DNA of 64,000 bases from Chaetoderma sp. LZ-2023a. Lineage: Eukaryota > Mollusca > Caudofoveata > Chaetodermatida > Chaetodermatidae. Of the stretch, positions 25,601 through 38,459 are shown piece by piece. Within the stretch, counting starts at the first letter, position 1. Every line of letters begins with the position of its first letter. Position numbers and translations under genes: made by a program. The stretch lies in contig CM067360.1 of assembly GCA_034401795.1 (NCBI GenBank), forward strand, positions 117,943,572 to 118,007,571, given 5' to 3'. The notes beneath the pieces were generated by a model. The model made no database searches. It was not told the DNA's origin and saw nothing but the letters and a program-made list of their open reading frames with translations.

Positions 25601-25797
25601 CAGCTACAGAGAACAAAGACTTACACAGAAGAAGTCTGAGTAATAAGGATTTGGCTGCGAAGAATTGATAGAATATTGAAAATAATGCCTTACAACTCAA
25701 ACATAATTTCTTTCTAGATTTGGAATATTAAGTTAGGACCGCTTGTAAAACACAACACATAAATTGGTATGCGATAATTGATAATGTCCCCGTGAAT

Positions 25798-25924
25798 AAC
25801 TGATCTGGAAGGCACGTCGTTAAAAGTGAATCCATCGCCGATTCCATCTAATAATAAGGTATGGACACATATGAAATTGATTCAATCTCACACCAGATTG
25901 GCAGTTGGATGAATGGGTCGAGCG
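25798..25924 (+). repeat. Dispersed repeat, family C, right block
   Basis: actgatctggaaggcacgtc and ggtatggacacatatgaaat match positions 14-180 and 19,880-20,000. Confidence 0.5.
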
Positions 25925-26803
25925 TGTCCCTCTCTACTGCAAAATACATTGAAAGAGATACCCTTGCTAGCTAAATAATATTTGCGAACTAGCGATCGTA
26001 GATTGGGATAAATGTAAAAGAAGCAAATGCGGCTTTGCCAGGCCAGCTTTTTACCAATGCCGCTCTTTGCAATAACGCGTTCAAGGCATGCTGTCTCTAT
26101 ACACCATATGCAGAAGTAGATTGGGATGGATTGTCAATTCATCTCTATGTGCCGGTCTTGCAATCCCAAATCGACAAGGTTTCCCAAGAGAAATGTTTTG
26201 ATGGCCAGAATAGCTATGCCATTAGCATTAAATTATTACCCATTTTTGATAGATTTTAGGCAGCATACATTGCATGAATAAGTACGCGTGTGTCTGCTTC
26301 TGGACTGCTGCTGCTCAATTGAGGAATTGCAACAGGTATGGTAGTTACCAAGGCTATGGGCATAAATAAGTCAATATAATGTCTGGCAAGATACATTGTT
26401 ACTTGATTGGGAATCGATACAATACAACGCTTTCCCAGGTTTCAAATTGCTCTAAGAAGCTATTGTTTAGTCTATGCGTTTGAAAGTATCGTTTACTAGT
26501 CATTGGTCGGCAAACGCGGCTTTAATTTGAATAGTGCAGACTATTGTTTGGATCACCTGCTAGGACACCCGCTGACATCTTCCAAGCATATGTCCATATA
26601 TGTGATTCCCTCATATTTATTTGCTACGATGTGAACATGTCTGTAACTTTCTCGACGGGAATTACTGTTGCGCTAAAGTAGATGCTTGACCAGCACTTTC
26701 CATGAATGGACGCATAGCGGATGGTTGGTAAGGTCATAATCCCTGTTGTCATCGCATTATGCATACATAAACTATAATGCTAACTTCACCATTTCCAAAT
26801 GAA
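25925..26803 (+). repeat. Tandem duplication, unit 1 (879 bp)
   Basis: Begins tgtccctctctactgcaaaa. The same sequence restarts at 26,804 (tgtccctctctattgcgaaa) and stays alignable to the end of both units. Unit 1 contains about 90 bases (26,411-26,508) absent from unit 2, bounded by gattg/cattg; this looks like a deletion in unit 2. I see no gene in the unit. Confidence 0.85.
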
Positions 26804-27898
26804 TGTCCCTCTCTATTGCGAAATACATTGAAAGAGAACCCCTTGCTCGCTAAATACAATTTGCGAACTAGCGATCGTAAATTGGGACGAATGTAAAAGA
26901 AGCATATGCGGCTTTGGCTGCCCATCTTTTACCAATACCCCTCTTTGCAATAAAGCTTTCAAGGCATGCTGTCTCTATACATCATATGTAGTTGGCAAGT
27001 AACGTCGGCCCACACAGCGACTGTAGGAGTGTGTGTGAAGCTGGTGTGCGGAAGAGCAATCGCATGACTGCTTTACAAACAATATGAAGAGCCTATTCTT
27101 GGGTGCGTTAATGGTTTGCATTATGACCTCATCTGATATTTTAATATTATTATCCAGACATAGAGAGCCCAATTTGGCTTTGAGAAACTGCCTCCATTTC
27201 GACAAAAAAATGCCGTTTTCGCTTTTGCTACTAAGGAAGCTTGTTGTATCGCACACACTCATTGAATGCCATAGATGAAGCATTCTTGGTTCTCTCTGTC
27301 ACAATGCTCTGGGCAAGAAGTAGATCGGAATGGATTCATCTCTATGTGCAACTCTTGCAATCCCAAATCGGCAAGATTTTCCAAGAGAAATGTGCTGATG
27401 GCCAGAATATCTATGCCATTAGCGTTAAATTATTACCCAATTTTGCTAGATTTTAGGCATCATACATTGCACGAATAAGCACTCGTGTGTCTTCTTCTTG
27501 ACTGTTGCTGCCCAATTGAGGAATTGCAACAGCTATGGTAGTTACCAAGGCAATGGACATACAGTCAATATAACGCCTGGCAAGATACAGTGTTATCTGA
27601 TTGGTCGGCGAATTGGGCTTTAATTTGAATAGTGTAAACTATTGTTTGGATCGCCTGCTATGACACTAGCTGACATCTTCCAAGCCTATGTCTATATCTG
27701 TGATACCCTCATACCTATTTGCTACGATGTGAACATGCCTGTGACTTTCTCGACGGAGATTACTGCTGTGCTAAAGTAGATGCTTGACCAGCACTTGCCA
27801 TGAATGGATGCATATTGGATGTTTGGTAAGATTGTCACCCCTGTTGGTCATCTCATTATGCAGGCAGCCACTGTAGTGCTATCTCCACCATTTCCATA
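26804..27898 (+). repeat. Tandem duplication, unit 2, with an insertion
   Basis: Copy of 25,925-26,803, interrupted by 326 bases at 26,992-27,317. On the minus strand the insertion holds an open frame (26,975-27,283) of unrecognised origin. Both ends of the insertion contain ggcaag. Confidence 0.8.
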
Positions 27899-29330
27899 TA
27901 TATATGAAGAAGTATATGTGTGTGGGAACCTCTCGTCAAGATTCATCAAATGCTTCGATAAGCTGCCTGATACTGCATTTATTTATTCTCTATAATCCTG
28001 TTCCAATGTGGTGGCTGCAGTTACATATGTGTCTTCTTCAATGCACTAATCTCCACATACCGTCTACCAGCTCAGAGCTCAAACGCATTCCTTCCTATCC
28101 ACATATGTGCAGGCGCTTTGCCTGATAATATCCACATACATCAATTCCCTATTGGTAGTACCAAGAAGACGGAGCATTGCTTTCATAAAATGTTATTCAG
28201 ACCAGAATCATACATGGTGCAAACTATGGTACCAAGGGAATTAGGTTCAATGTGAACGTCCCGTAGGTCAATGAATGAATGTCCATATTTATCTGGGATG
28301 CTATGCCAGAGTTCCTAGTCGCTTACCCTGCAAGTTCGTCTTCTGTTACTACCGCGTACTCTTGACTCAGCTTTCTACTAGGCCGCATGTATATTTGCAA
28401 GACGTCATTCACCACCGCGTACGATGTTGGCAATACTTGCACACATGATAGGTAACCAACCAATATGGAAGGAGCAAAGTGATCTGATATCCTGGCACAG
28501 AAGGACTTTTTATTCTGCAATTAATGGTGCTGATTCAACATCGATGTCAATGAGTATTGTTGGGCATAATCATGTCAACATACAACAAAGATCCAAGCTA
28601 GGAATATCACGTGGTGAATATTCTAACAGCTATCCAGCATCTTCTGCTTCCGTTTACGGTCTTGGCTGTCTTCAAACACGCTTCAGATTTCAACTTCATA
28701 TCTACTCTCATTACAATCTCCTTTATGGTCTTGTCCCTTCCAACATTTGGCGGGATAGATCAAGGAATGCCGCTTTAATGTCGATTATGAGCACTTTCCA
28801 CGAAATTTATCAACGCCAGATTGACCAAGACCACTTCTGAAACAATTTGTGGCTCTCTGTCTAAACAGAAATGGTATCTACACCACTTTCTTAGCTTCTG
28901 CATCATACCAACATATACTAAACGTCTAGTTAAGCAAACCTGGTTGCAATCCATCTTTGAGTTACATAAAACTAAATCGAGGCATGCATTGACAATCACC
29001 GAATGCATACCACCCCCACCACCCCACCACCATCTCGTTTCTGTCTCATGTTTTAATCATAAATGTGTTCAGAGCGTTTCGGCTGTGTACTCGACGGATC
29101 AAAAACATCGTTGTTAGCAAGCTTTCTTGTATACAAATATTAACCAACACCTCACGCAACCTATACCCTCAACCACTTATCAGGTGAAGTTAATAACGAC
29201 TAGATGTCATTCTTATATTTGCTTGTGTGTTTATCTATGTCTTATTACGCTGCTTCCCTGTGTGCCCGAGATACGTACACTGGGATGCATTGATTAACCC
29301 TTTGAACGCGAAAGACCAAATGCCAAACCT
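27899..29330. other. Spacer with unassigned open frames
   Basis: The plus-strand frame 28,424-28,840 (138 codons) is the longest. It has no motif I recognise and no visible repeat partner, so I do not call it a gene. Confidence 0.35.
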
Positions 29331-29339
29331 AATTTACAA

Positions 29340-29460
29340 TTTAATAAATATTATTTTGAATATTTTGAATATTTTAGAACTAATTTGACTGGAAGCTGTT
29401 GCTGTCTATGGCAGCAACAGCTCCCTGGCAAGTTTGCTTCAAAGTTAGGTAAGCTCTATA
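29340..29460 (+). repeat. CRE-MITE family A, hairpin fragment
   Basis: ttgaatattttagaactaat, ggaagctgttgctg and ggcagcaacagctccctgg form the usual central palindrome. Confidence 0.65.
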
Positions 29461-29519
29461 GTTACCGTTAAATTAAGAGTCTGGGAATTAAGGCAGCAAC
29501 TGGATAAGAATATAGCCAC

Positions 29520-31225
29520 TGTATCACCACCGTATGTTATTTGATAAACGTCCGCCATTTAGTGCACACCAGCATGACGCCCTAATTACAACAGCTCTTG
29601 GTTGAAAACATTGATTAAAGGCGAACTAAATGGGCAATTTGATTACAATAATACAATTAACGTAAATATATGATTTCCGAATACAGAGTCTGCCTAAATC
29701 TAATTAGCGGCCGCCTCCCTATTGACACGGTAGATATAGTTATTGATTCAACATTGTTTAGGCGAAAAGTATTGTGAATCAATTAGCTAAGTATGTTTAG
29801 GTAAGCTTGCATAGCAATGCATTAACAATCATAATAACTCTGATTGATATAAGTAGTTAATTTTGTTTTTAAGATTAATCAACAAGGCAGTATTGCTGGG
29901 GATTTTCTAAGGACCGCAATCGTTTAGCATTATACAGACGCAAAGTGAAAGATGGCCTTCGTATACTTATATTAAGCATGCCGCGTTTGTCAAATTGTAA
30001 GAGCACCGCACCCCGCACCTCACACCATCAACCACCACTGCGAACAGTATAGGCGGGGTGCGCTCCACCACAGCAAGATACCCTGTTTCGTATACCCAAA
30101 TATGTCAGTGCCTAACACACACGGAATGGCATGCCCCACGTTCGGTTATCATATAGGAAAAATGGACACCACGCGTCTCTAAGCAGTCCAGTGACAGACA
30201 GTCTCGACAAAAAAAAATCAGATATTCCGATAACCTGTCAACATCTTTCCAGGGGGTATTTATCTACGAGCGTCGTTTTGACATACACTTTATTGACTTA
30301 TCTAACCAAGTGCCTCTCATTGTCAAACTCGTCTTTATTCTGACACTCTTATCTCTACCCGTGTTGAAACAGCGATGCTTCACGTTGGTATAGCTTTAAC
30401 GGACACCTGCTACTCGGGGCACAGACGGTGGTACTTTAAGACGAATAGTCGTAAGCTCACTCGGCTTATAGAACCATCATCTTTTGGAATCAAAATACAT
30501 CTTACCTTAGGTACTGCAGTTCTATACACTCAATACCTGACCATACTGCCCCCGTGTTCCTGGTGTATGGTATGACCGCGATACGCGGTTTTAGTGAAGG
30601 TATTTCACTTTATTTTCGAACAGGGGCCTAAACTCTCATCGGTCAAACACATCTCGAAGACAAGATCGATGCTAGATCTCCAGGAATTGGTACTCTGACA
30701 AGCGCACCCGCTTGGCATTAGCTAGAACATGGTTTATACACGTCTCCGTTAGCTACGGCGGTTACGCGGGAAGATAACAACGCTATCGTCGTTATGAAGT
30801 CTTAAAAGAGCACAATAAAATGGGGAAGACATATGACAGAGCGTCCTAATTTAATTACTAGAGTGAGAAAAGGAAGTGATTGCAACCCTTCAAACATAAA
30901 TATGCTGAGTAAAATTACCGAGCGAAAATACATCTTTGTAATAATGAAAAATCGCGTTTTGAACCGCTATTAGCCTCACGTCAGGCGTGTTGTCTAACGA
31001 CAAGACCAACGATACCGGTGATGATGGCAACGATGACGACTTGAAAACAGTAACCCTGCCATATATGAGAGACAGTATTACAATGGCAGATTAGATAACT
31101 ATGTGTTTAGCTGTCACGAAGGCTGATGGCACTACAAGTGGCCACGCCTCCTAATATGAGTACACTTGGCCAACACTTAGATACTCAGTGGCAGGGAGGC
31201 CCTTTTACATTTAGCTCACATTATC
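29520..31225. other. Spacer, nothing recognised
   Basis: Short chance frames only; no repeat family that I could match. Confidence 0.4.
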
Positions 31226-31227
31226 TG

Positions 31228-31585
31228 ACGATGGATGAATCCAAGTTTAGCTATGCCCCGTCCATCTGTAGCTAAGCTCCGGCCACGCGTTGCCAGTGTT
31301 GGACTCGAACGATCTATATATTCCGAGAATCATAATATCAAATTAAACATTCAGGTACGCTATTGAATATTTTGAAACGAATTTGACTGTGCGCTATTGC
31401 TGCCTATGTCAACACGCCGCTGCTCCTATGGCAGCAACAACGCCCAGTTAAATTAGTTTTAAAATGTTCAACAGCACGATTAGTAAATAGTACATCCCTC
31501 AAAGACATAAAGTACGATTACCACGTCAGCCTACATATGTAACGTATTTGAGTATGACGTCGTATGCGTGGTCGATATATAGATA
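31228..31585 (+). repeat. CRE-MITE family A, full copy
   Basis: tttagctatgccccgtccat ... actaatttgact-type hairpin ... gagtatgacgtcgtatgcg. The hairpin loop holds an extra internal segment (tcaacacgccgctgctcc). Confidence 0.75.
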
Positions 31586-32092
31586 GGATTATTCAGTCCG
31601 AGAAGACATTACGGGGAATATGAAGTCGTGCTGTGTAAAATAAAATGTTTCCCAAATATCCGGGGCACTAAAATAAGTTTGAAGATAGTTTTATACAATT
31701 TCCAATTATGTTGAACTACTGATTTGGAGAACTAAAAAGGACTGCAGAACATCGCCGCCCAATTATGGGTTTGTTGTAGCCGAATACTCTGTTCAAAAAC
31801 AAATTATTATGATAGAAAAATGTTCGTGTCTAAAAATAGTTGATGCGGAATAGCTTGTTCATATTCTCTCAGTTTGATGGTAGATGTTGATATGAGCTGC
31901 GCAACTCTTCACGAAACGAAACATATATGAGTGTATCGCCTTGGCCGACCTATATTCGATGGGGTGATCAGAGCTGCCACTCAAACATTTAACGGCGCAA
32001 TACAATATTTCACATATTAGCTGACGTCATAACCAAAACGGCGTAGCAGTGTGCGAACTCGATTTCGTTGATGATTGTACCGCTAAATAATC

Positions 32093-32160
32093 ATCCTGGT
32101 GAATATTTTGGAATTACCTTGACTGGCTGGCGAAACGAGCTCCAAAATTAAATATTCTAT
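32093..32160 (+). repeat. CRE-MITE family A, weak hairpin fragment
   Basis: ggtgaatattttggaattac...gactggctgg, then ccaaaattaaatattct. Strongly decayed. Confidence 0.35.
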
Positions 32161-32387
32161 TATAAGACAGAATTTAAATGCTAATTCTGTAGAACGTCTC
32201 TCCTACCGAACATGCCCTTTATTTGTGATACTATAGACAAATGAAACATCCATTCTATTGGAGATGTGCAAATGGTGAATACCATCTAATCGCGCTCTGA
32301 ATCGGATAAGCCAAACCCCGTAAGAATCCGTCAATAATTGCGCAATTTATTGGCAACACACGGAAAATAGAGGACAGCGAAATGCGC

Positions 32388-32742
32388 CTTTCCATGTGTA
32401 GCTATTCCCCGCCCATCACTAGCTAAGCTCCACTCACACCTCGCTCTTGTTGGGATCGATCGATATCTGAACACCATGACTATCAATTTCCAGAATACTA
32501 TACAGGTAAACGGTTGTATATTTTGAAACTAATTTGACTGGACGCTGTTGCTGCCTATGTTCAACATAGTCTTTATTAAATAGTAGACATATAACAACTC
32601 ATAGCCCGTCTTCAATTATGCGTTCGTGACGTACTTATGTACGTCCTTCATGACGTCATAAAGCCGTAATTGATTCCGACGTCATCCTACACGTTACGTG
32701 GTTGAGTATGACGTCATATGATGGATTCATAAAGTGGAAAGG
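32388..32742 (+). repeat. CRE-MITE family A, near-full copy
   Basis: GC-box end, cgatcgatatctgaacacca block, only the left hairpin arm, then two intact TGACGTCA octamers (near 32,650 and 32,710) and ggattcataaagtggaaagg. Confidence 0.8.
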
Positions 32743-33892
32743 TGACTTATTTGTGGTCAGTCCGTAAGATATTTGAATTTGAATAGCGTACACATTTAGC
32801 AGACTATGTCATGATTCAGACGCATCAATGATTAGGGATATCTACCGATAATAGAGTAGTCTCAGCAACGTAATTTCCTATAGGGCTGATTCGTGATTGA
32901 AAAAATGGTTACTCTGGATAACCGTTCATGCTATCAGCGATCTGTAAATGATGTCATATAGCACATTTCCTCTAAAATTAGATGAATTAAGACTCGACAT
33001 GACCCGCCCACAATTGGATTACTTTTTTTCTGGAAATCTTGAGAATCTTTCTGGAAATGTTATTTTGTTCGCTAATGTTTTTTATCCTTTAGATGCCCCC
33101 GCCACTCACCTCATGCGAGCAAAGGATTAACCATCCGACGGAATAATGAGAAATGTATATTATATTACGGGCTTCAGTTGCGCTGTTCGATATCTTCCAA
33201 TAGATTGTGTAGCACCAAGATTATGGAATCTTAACATATTTCGACCATGGACCCGGAATCGTAATCACAATGTAACTACTGGGTATGTAGTATGTATAGT
33301 ATTTTGAACCCAATTCGTCAGAAACGTCGTGCTTATCATAGACAGCACGCACCATCGTCAACTTTGATTCAAAATAGTCAACAAACTAATTTTCGTACCT
33401 AACCTTTCGGTATCAAAGGGTGAATCCATGTTAATGTGTCACGTGTTTGTATTTTAGAAGCCACACCTATGGTTCCTGACCTACATTGTCCATTGTACAC
33501 CGTTCAATGACGGGGAAGGAACATGCCGTTGAAGAGGATTACCAGAATTTCCTGATCTGTTTATAAAGAACACGGATATGGAACAGATCAAATGGTTTGC
33601 ATATGTCGATATTTCCGAAAGTAATGGTATTGCCCGATTTATCTCACACAATGGTATCAGCATACACTAGGATGCCACAAGATTGGGCGTGATCTGAAAA
33701 CACAAGTTCAAATAATCCGAAAAAGTATAGATAATCCGAAGAAAATGATGAAAATTCAGAAAGCTTTTGACTATGTAGCAAACAACGGAAGAGCGATACA
33801 CTACACAATAGAGTTTTGCTATTTCTCGTCAAAACAAGACGAACATCTACTAATATCTATTGGCTTATCGTGGTGTATAGGCCTACCGCCCA

Positions 33893-34280
33893 ATGGGCAT
33901 TTCAAATTTTTGCTATGACCCGCCTATCGCTAGCTAAGCTCCACCCACACATCGCTCGTGTTGGGATCGATCGATCTCTGAACTCACTGACTATCAATTT
34001 CCAGAAAACCATAAAGGTAAGCTGTTGACTACTTTGAAGCTAATTCAACTAGGCGGTGATGCCGCCTATAGCAGCAACAGCGCCCAGTCAAATTAGTTTC
34101 AAAGCATTCAACAGTATGTTTATTAAATAGCAAAGACATACAATTCGTACATGTTGGACTAGTACACGTTAATGACGGACTATAGCGAATCATTTCTGAC
34201 ATCAGGATGAAGACGTCAGCCTACACGTCACTTAGTTTATTATGACGTCATATGATGGATTGATAAACTTGGAAGGCCTG
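33893..34280 (+). repeat. CRE-MITE family A, full copy
   Basis: ctatgacccgcctatcgcta ... gcagcaacagcgcccagtca ... attatgacgtcatatgatgg ... aaacttggaaggcc. All modules are in order. Confidence 0.85.
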
Positions 34281-34395
34281 TTACACACAATGCTGCCTAT
34301 TCAATGTACCATAACACCTGCCACGTAATAGTCTAACTAGAATACACCGTTTTCCTCATTGGCCTCTGACAAGATAATCAATACAAGTTTCCAGA

Positions 34396-34745
34396 GTATC
34401 AATCCATCATGTGGCGTCATATGACGTCGTATGACGTCATAATCGTTGCGTCATAAACGATTCTATGTGGCCTGTCTGCAACTGTTAATATCCCAACACG
34501 GTGTACGAAGTGTATGTCTCTAATATTTAATACACATGTTGTTGAATATTTTGAAACTAAGTTGACTGGACGCTGTTGCTGCCTATGACAGCGAAATTAG
34601 TTCCAAATTATGCAATCGCTTACCTGCATAGCTCTTTAGAAATTAATAGTCGGGGAGTTCAGAGATCGTTCGATCCCAACACAAGCGAGGTGTGGGTGGA
34701 GGTGAGATAGAGATGGGCGGTGCATGGCTATATATGGAAAGGCCC
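34396..34745 (-). repeat. CRE-MITE family A, full copy
   Basis: Inverted relative to its neighbour at 33,893 and only about 115 bases away. It contains two closely spaced CRE-like sites (atatgacgtcgtatgacgtc). The right hairpin arm is shortened. Confidence 0.8.
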
Positions 34746-35117
34746 ATTTGCATCAGCAAGCAACACGATCCAGGATGGGACAATGGCTACCAGTCTAACC
34801 GAAAACAGTAACAGGTATTGGCCATGAACACTGCTTGACGTGCTATTGCATGGAAGGCATGTAGGACATATTTTAGAATGCGCCACACGTTTAATTAGCG
34901 AGTACTAAATAAGCTAGTTAACGATATGCCATGCCATCTTGTACTGATTATCAATGGCGTATTGCAAAATTGGTGGATCAGATCTGTCACTTAATTGTAT
35001 AACGTCATAAAGAAAATGCATTGCGTGTTAGCCGACGTGACAGTCAAAATGGTGTAACTCCGGTCGGTCAGGAACGTATTTGAATTGCATGTATTTCCTG
35101 GATGTAGAATTTGGGAA

Positions 35118-35345
35118 AACTGATGTTGAATATTTTGAAACGAATTTAATTTGTAGCTGTTGTTGCCATAGATAGCAACATCTCGCACTCAAATTAAGTC
35201 AACATAGTCAACAGTTTGCCTGCGCAGTTACCGTGAAATATAGTCCCTGGGAGTATGTGTGCCAATGCGACCACTCGATTTCTAAATGCGTAAAAGTGGG
35301 CTGCGCATACCTAGATATGGGCGGGCCATAGCTAGAAAGTAACCC
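35118..35345 (-). repeat. CRE-MITE family A, partial copy
   Basis: Hairpin (gttgaatattttgaaacgaa ... ttaagtcaacatagtcaac) and GC-box end (agatatgggcgggccatagc). The CRE end is absent. Confidence 0.65.
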
Positions 35346-35394
35346 ATCTATTAGATATACATGCAATGCATAGATTATTACGAATGCACCAAAT

Positions 35395-35822
35395 GGATGA
35401 ATCCTGTTTTAGCTATATCTCGCCCATCTCTAGCTAAGCTCCGCCCACACTTTGTCCTTTTTGGATCTATCAAACACTACACTCCATGAACCTCAAGCCG
35501 TGTTCTCACTAGAGCGTTATTCAGTAAAGCAACTCCGGAGTCATCCTCCAGTGAAAACACGGCTGTTGAATCGCTTTAAACTAATTTGACTACATGTGGT
35601 GCTGTCGATGGAAGCAAACGCGCCCAGTCTAATTAGTTTCAAAATATTCAACATAATGTATATTTAATAGTAAAGCCATACATTTCGTACACCTTGGCGG
35701 AATATGAATCGTTTATAACAGACTTTAATTACGCCCTTCAGGGCGTAAGTGAGTATGTCGTCAGCCTACATGTGCCATAGCTAAGTATGGCGTCATATGA
35801 TTGATCGATAGACTGGGCCATC
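35395..35822 (+). repeat. CRE-MITE family A, copy with a nested mini-hairpin
   Basis: Standard GC-box end and CRE end (agtatggcgtcatatgattg), but a 67-base palindromic segment is inserted at 35,497-35,563 just before the hairpin. Confidence 0.75.
35497..35563. mobile_element. Nested palindromic mini-insertion
   Basis: The 18-base arms gccgtgttctcactagag and ctccagtgaaaacacggc are reverse complements with two mismatches. The 31-base loop contains the palindrome actccggagt. No other family A copy in this window has this segment. Confidence 0.5.
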
Positions 35823-36107
35823 TAGTTGCTCCTCTTACAAACCAACATAATCTTACATTGCCCATTAAATTAGTTTGTAATAACGATTCTTGAAGTACAT
35901 TGACATTGCTGCATACATTTACAGATACATTGCCTCCGAGATATAAAACATTTAGAACTTTTCAGTATTTTTTAGTGGAATATAATGGTCCCGGTATATT
36001 ATTTGTACATATTAATAATTATACATAAATTCCGACCCAATCATACATTTTTACTCAGGGCGCCGAAGGCGGGGGTGAGTATTGTGGTTGCTGTCGTCTG
36101 TCCGACA

Positions 36108-36201
36108 GTCTGTCTATCCGTCCGTCCCTCCGCCCGCCCGCCCGTCCGTCCGTCCGTCCACTCGGCCGATTGCCCCCCACCACCACCCGCCCGGCCGCCC
36201 A

Positions 36202-36262
<61 letters not shown>

Positions 36263-36292
36263 AAGTCGTATGTGTGTGTGTGTGTGTGAATT
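36108..36292. repeat. (CCGT)n and (GT)n microsatellites
   Basis: CCGT/CCGC units at 36,115-36,160, then a long GT run at about 36,205-36,290. Flanking sequence (36,292-36,590: gcgatagctagggaatccta...) looks like the body of an unclassified repeat, but it has no second copy here. Confidence 0.9.
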
Positions 36293-36597
36293 TATCCGGG
36301 CGATAGCTAGGGAATCCTATGAGGTAGAATCACCAAATTTGGCACATACGTTCATATTTTGAGTGGCTAGATATATTTTTAGGTTGCGGTCAATAGGTCA
36401 CATATCGAGGTCACTTGGCCACTTCGACAGCACCATCTTCCACCAAATGTGTTGAAAAATGTATACCAGTTCATCTTTAAATACAAATTTTAAAATTCTA
36501 ACATCAGTGTGGTTAGGGTTAATTGCTTTATATTTCTTAATGTGGTAACCGGCATAACTCTTTAAACAAGGTCACTGGCAATTTTTCTATCTATGAT

Positions 36598-36841
36598 TCT
36601 TCTTCTTTCTTCTTCTCGTTCGCTGATCATCCCGCCAGTCCTGTAAGTGACTATCGACATGCTCATAAGCGTTAAGTGCGTGGCTCCATGGTTTATTAGA
36701 GTGCGCCGTGCGGCCTGGAACCTCCGTCTTCAGCACTCGAGGTTTCTGTCAGGGTTACCTCACCCATACCTCCTTTAGTCGCCTCTTACGACACGCAGAG
36801 GATACGGAAGGTGTATTCTAAGTCCCACCTATAGGGATTCT
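36598..36841 (-). mobile_element. Short retroposon, second copy, with target-site duplication
   Basis: Reverse complement of the unit at 7,460-7,695, including the ttagtcgcctcttacgacac core and the CTT-type tail at its left end. It is flanked by ctatctatgat (36,587-36,597) and ctagctatgat (36,842-36,852), an 11-base duplication with one mismatch. Confidence 0.8.
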
Positions 36842-36852
36842 CTAGCTATGAT

Positions 36853-38060
36853 GGCACCAAGTCTCTGAAATATTGCTTCCAAAATCAACTCTAGCCATTC
36901 TTCTATACCATCTTTTTGGCGGTTACCAGGTTTGAAACTGTGATATGTGGTGGTAAATCTGCAGTTTTTTACTTAACGAATGAATTGGAAAGTGATTGAT
37001 ATACATTGCCATTTTCCACCTCAGAGCGCCACGGACTGCACGATGGGGAGCGAATATTGCCTTTATTGGTATTATCCATCAATGTTGCGTATAATACACG
37101 CTCATGATGCACGGGCTTAATGTGTGAGATAAATCAAGTGTGTCCAATGTGACATTGGATCCTCGTGTTTTTACTGTCTCCATCGACGAGCAATGTGCAG
37201 ATCAGCGTTCCCAGTTAGGCTGGAATTTGGCGATCGTCATCATGGGGTTTATTATCAAAATTCGATCAACGATGAAACTTAAAAGTTGCTAATCTATTGA
37301 TGGCGTTGATATATGTTAGGTCTTTGCAGCATTTGCTAAATGGATTCCGGAAAGGGCCCTGGGCGCAGATATTGCAAGATATCCACTTTTGTTTCTGGCT
37401 TGACTATATAGTAATACCTGAGTCTGCACGTTTTAAAGAGATGCATGGCCCTGGTTCCATGTGTAAACGAAGCCAACATCCTGGATACACGTTTGATGCA
37501 TGGCATGTATCTATTTTTTTATTCCTTGTCCTGTATGATATATTGGTGCATATCGTGTACGTCATGTTGACATATTCTGAATGCATGCAGAAGATGGATT
37601 GCGTTAACATTATGACGCTACTTTGCATCTGATAATTCATCCGCCCTCCGTGATGCATTAGGCGCCTCAGTACTGTATGATGAATAGTCTTTCAATTAGC
37701 TTGCATACACCCTAGTGATAGTAATTGACGAAATGCATCATCGTCTAAAACCAATAAGATATTTATTCTGGACTGATTGCTATGCCATCTATGAAGTTAT
37801 GTAAGCTGTGAAAAAAACAATTAATTAATAACTCCTTATGAAGCATGGAACACTAGAAACGATTTATCTATCACAATAATCACCTTAGGTAACAAAGGCG
37901 TGTATGTTCACACTGGCCAGCGAAATCGGAGTATGGTGCGTATTAATGTATATACTTAGGCAGCCTTTAATCAGTATACACATAACATTGGATGTACACA
38001 ATTCCGACTGTCGAGACTCACCATTTTGGATGCTCTTTGATATTCTTGTACGCAATTCAT
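36853..38060. other. Spacer, nothing recognised
   Basis: A 111-codon frame at 37,297-37,632 has no motif that I recognise. Confidence 0.35.
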
Positions 38061-38065
38061 CTTTC

Positions 38066-38458
38066 CAGAGTACCCACCGATCACATGACGTCATAATGAA
38101 CTGCGTGATATATAGAATGACATCATAATGAATGACGTCATGAATGACGCCGATAAGTACGTCACGAACGCATATTTGAAGACGGTCTATGCGTTGTTGT
38201 ACAAATTATTTGCTTTTACTATTTAATAAATATTCTGCTGAATATTTTGAAACTATTTTGACTGGACGCTGTTGCTGCCATAGGCAGCAACAGCACTCAG
38301 TCAAATTAGTTACACAATATTCAACAGCTTCCCTGTATAGTTTTCAGGAAATTGATAGCTAGGGCATTTGGGGATCGATCAATCCCAACACAGCGAGGTG
38401 TGGTTGAAGCTTAGCTAGTGGTGGGTTGGACATAGCCAAACAGGGAATGGTCCATTAA
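38066..38458 (-). repeat. CRE-MITE family A, full copy
   Basis: Two CRE octamers (catgacgtcataatg, aatgacgtcatgaat), the tttactatttaa box, a well-kept hairpin (gctgttgctgcc / ggcagcaacagc), the ggggatcgatcaatccc block and the GC-box end. Confidence 0.85.
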
Positions 38459-38459
38459 C

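Noticed and set aside
28424-29117. Plus-strand frames of 138 and 98 codons as a host gene
   Set aside because: No domain, no conserved-looking splice structure that I could follow, and comparable chance frames occur elsewhere in the spacer DNA.
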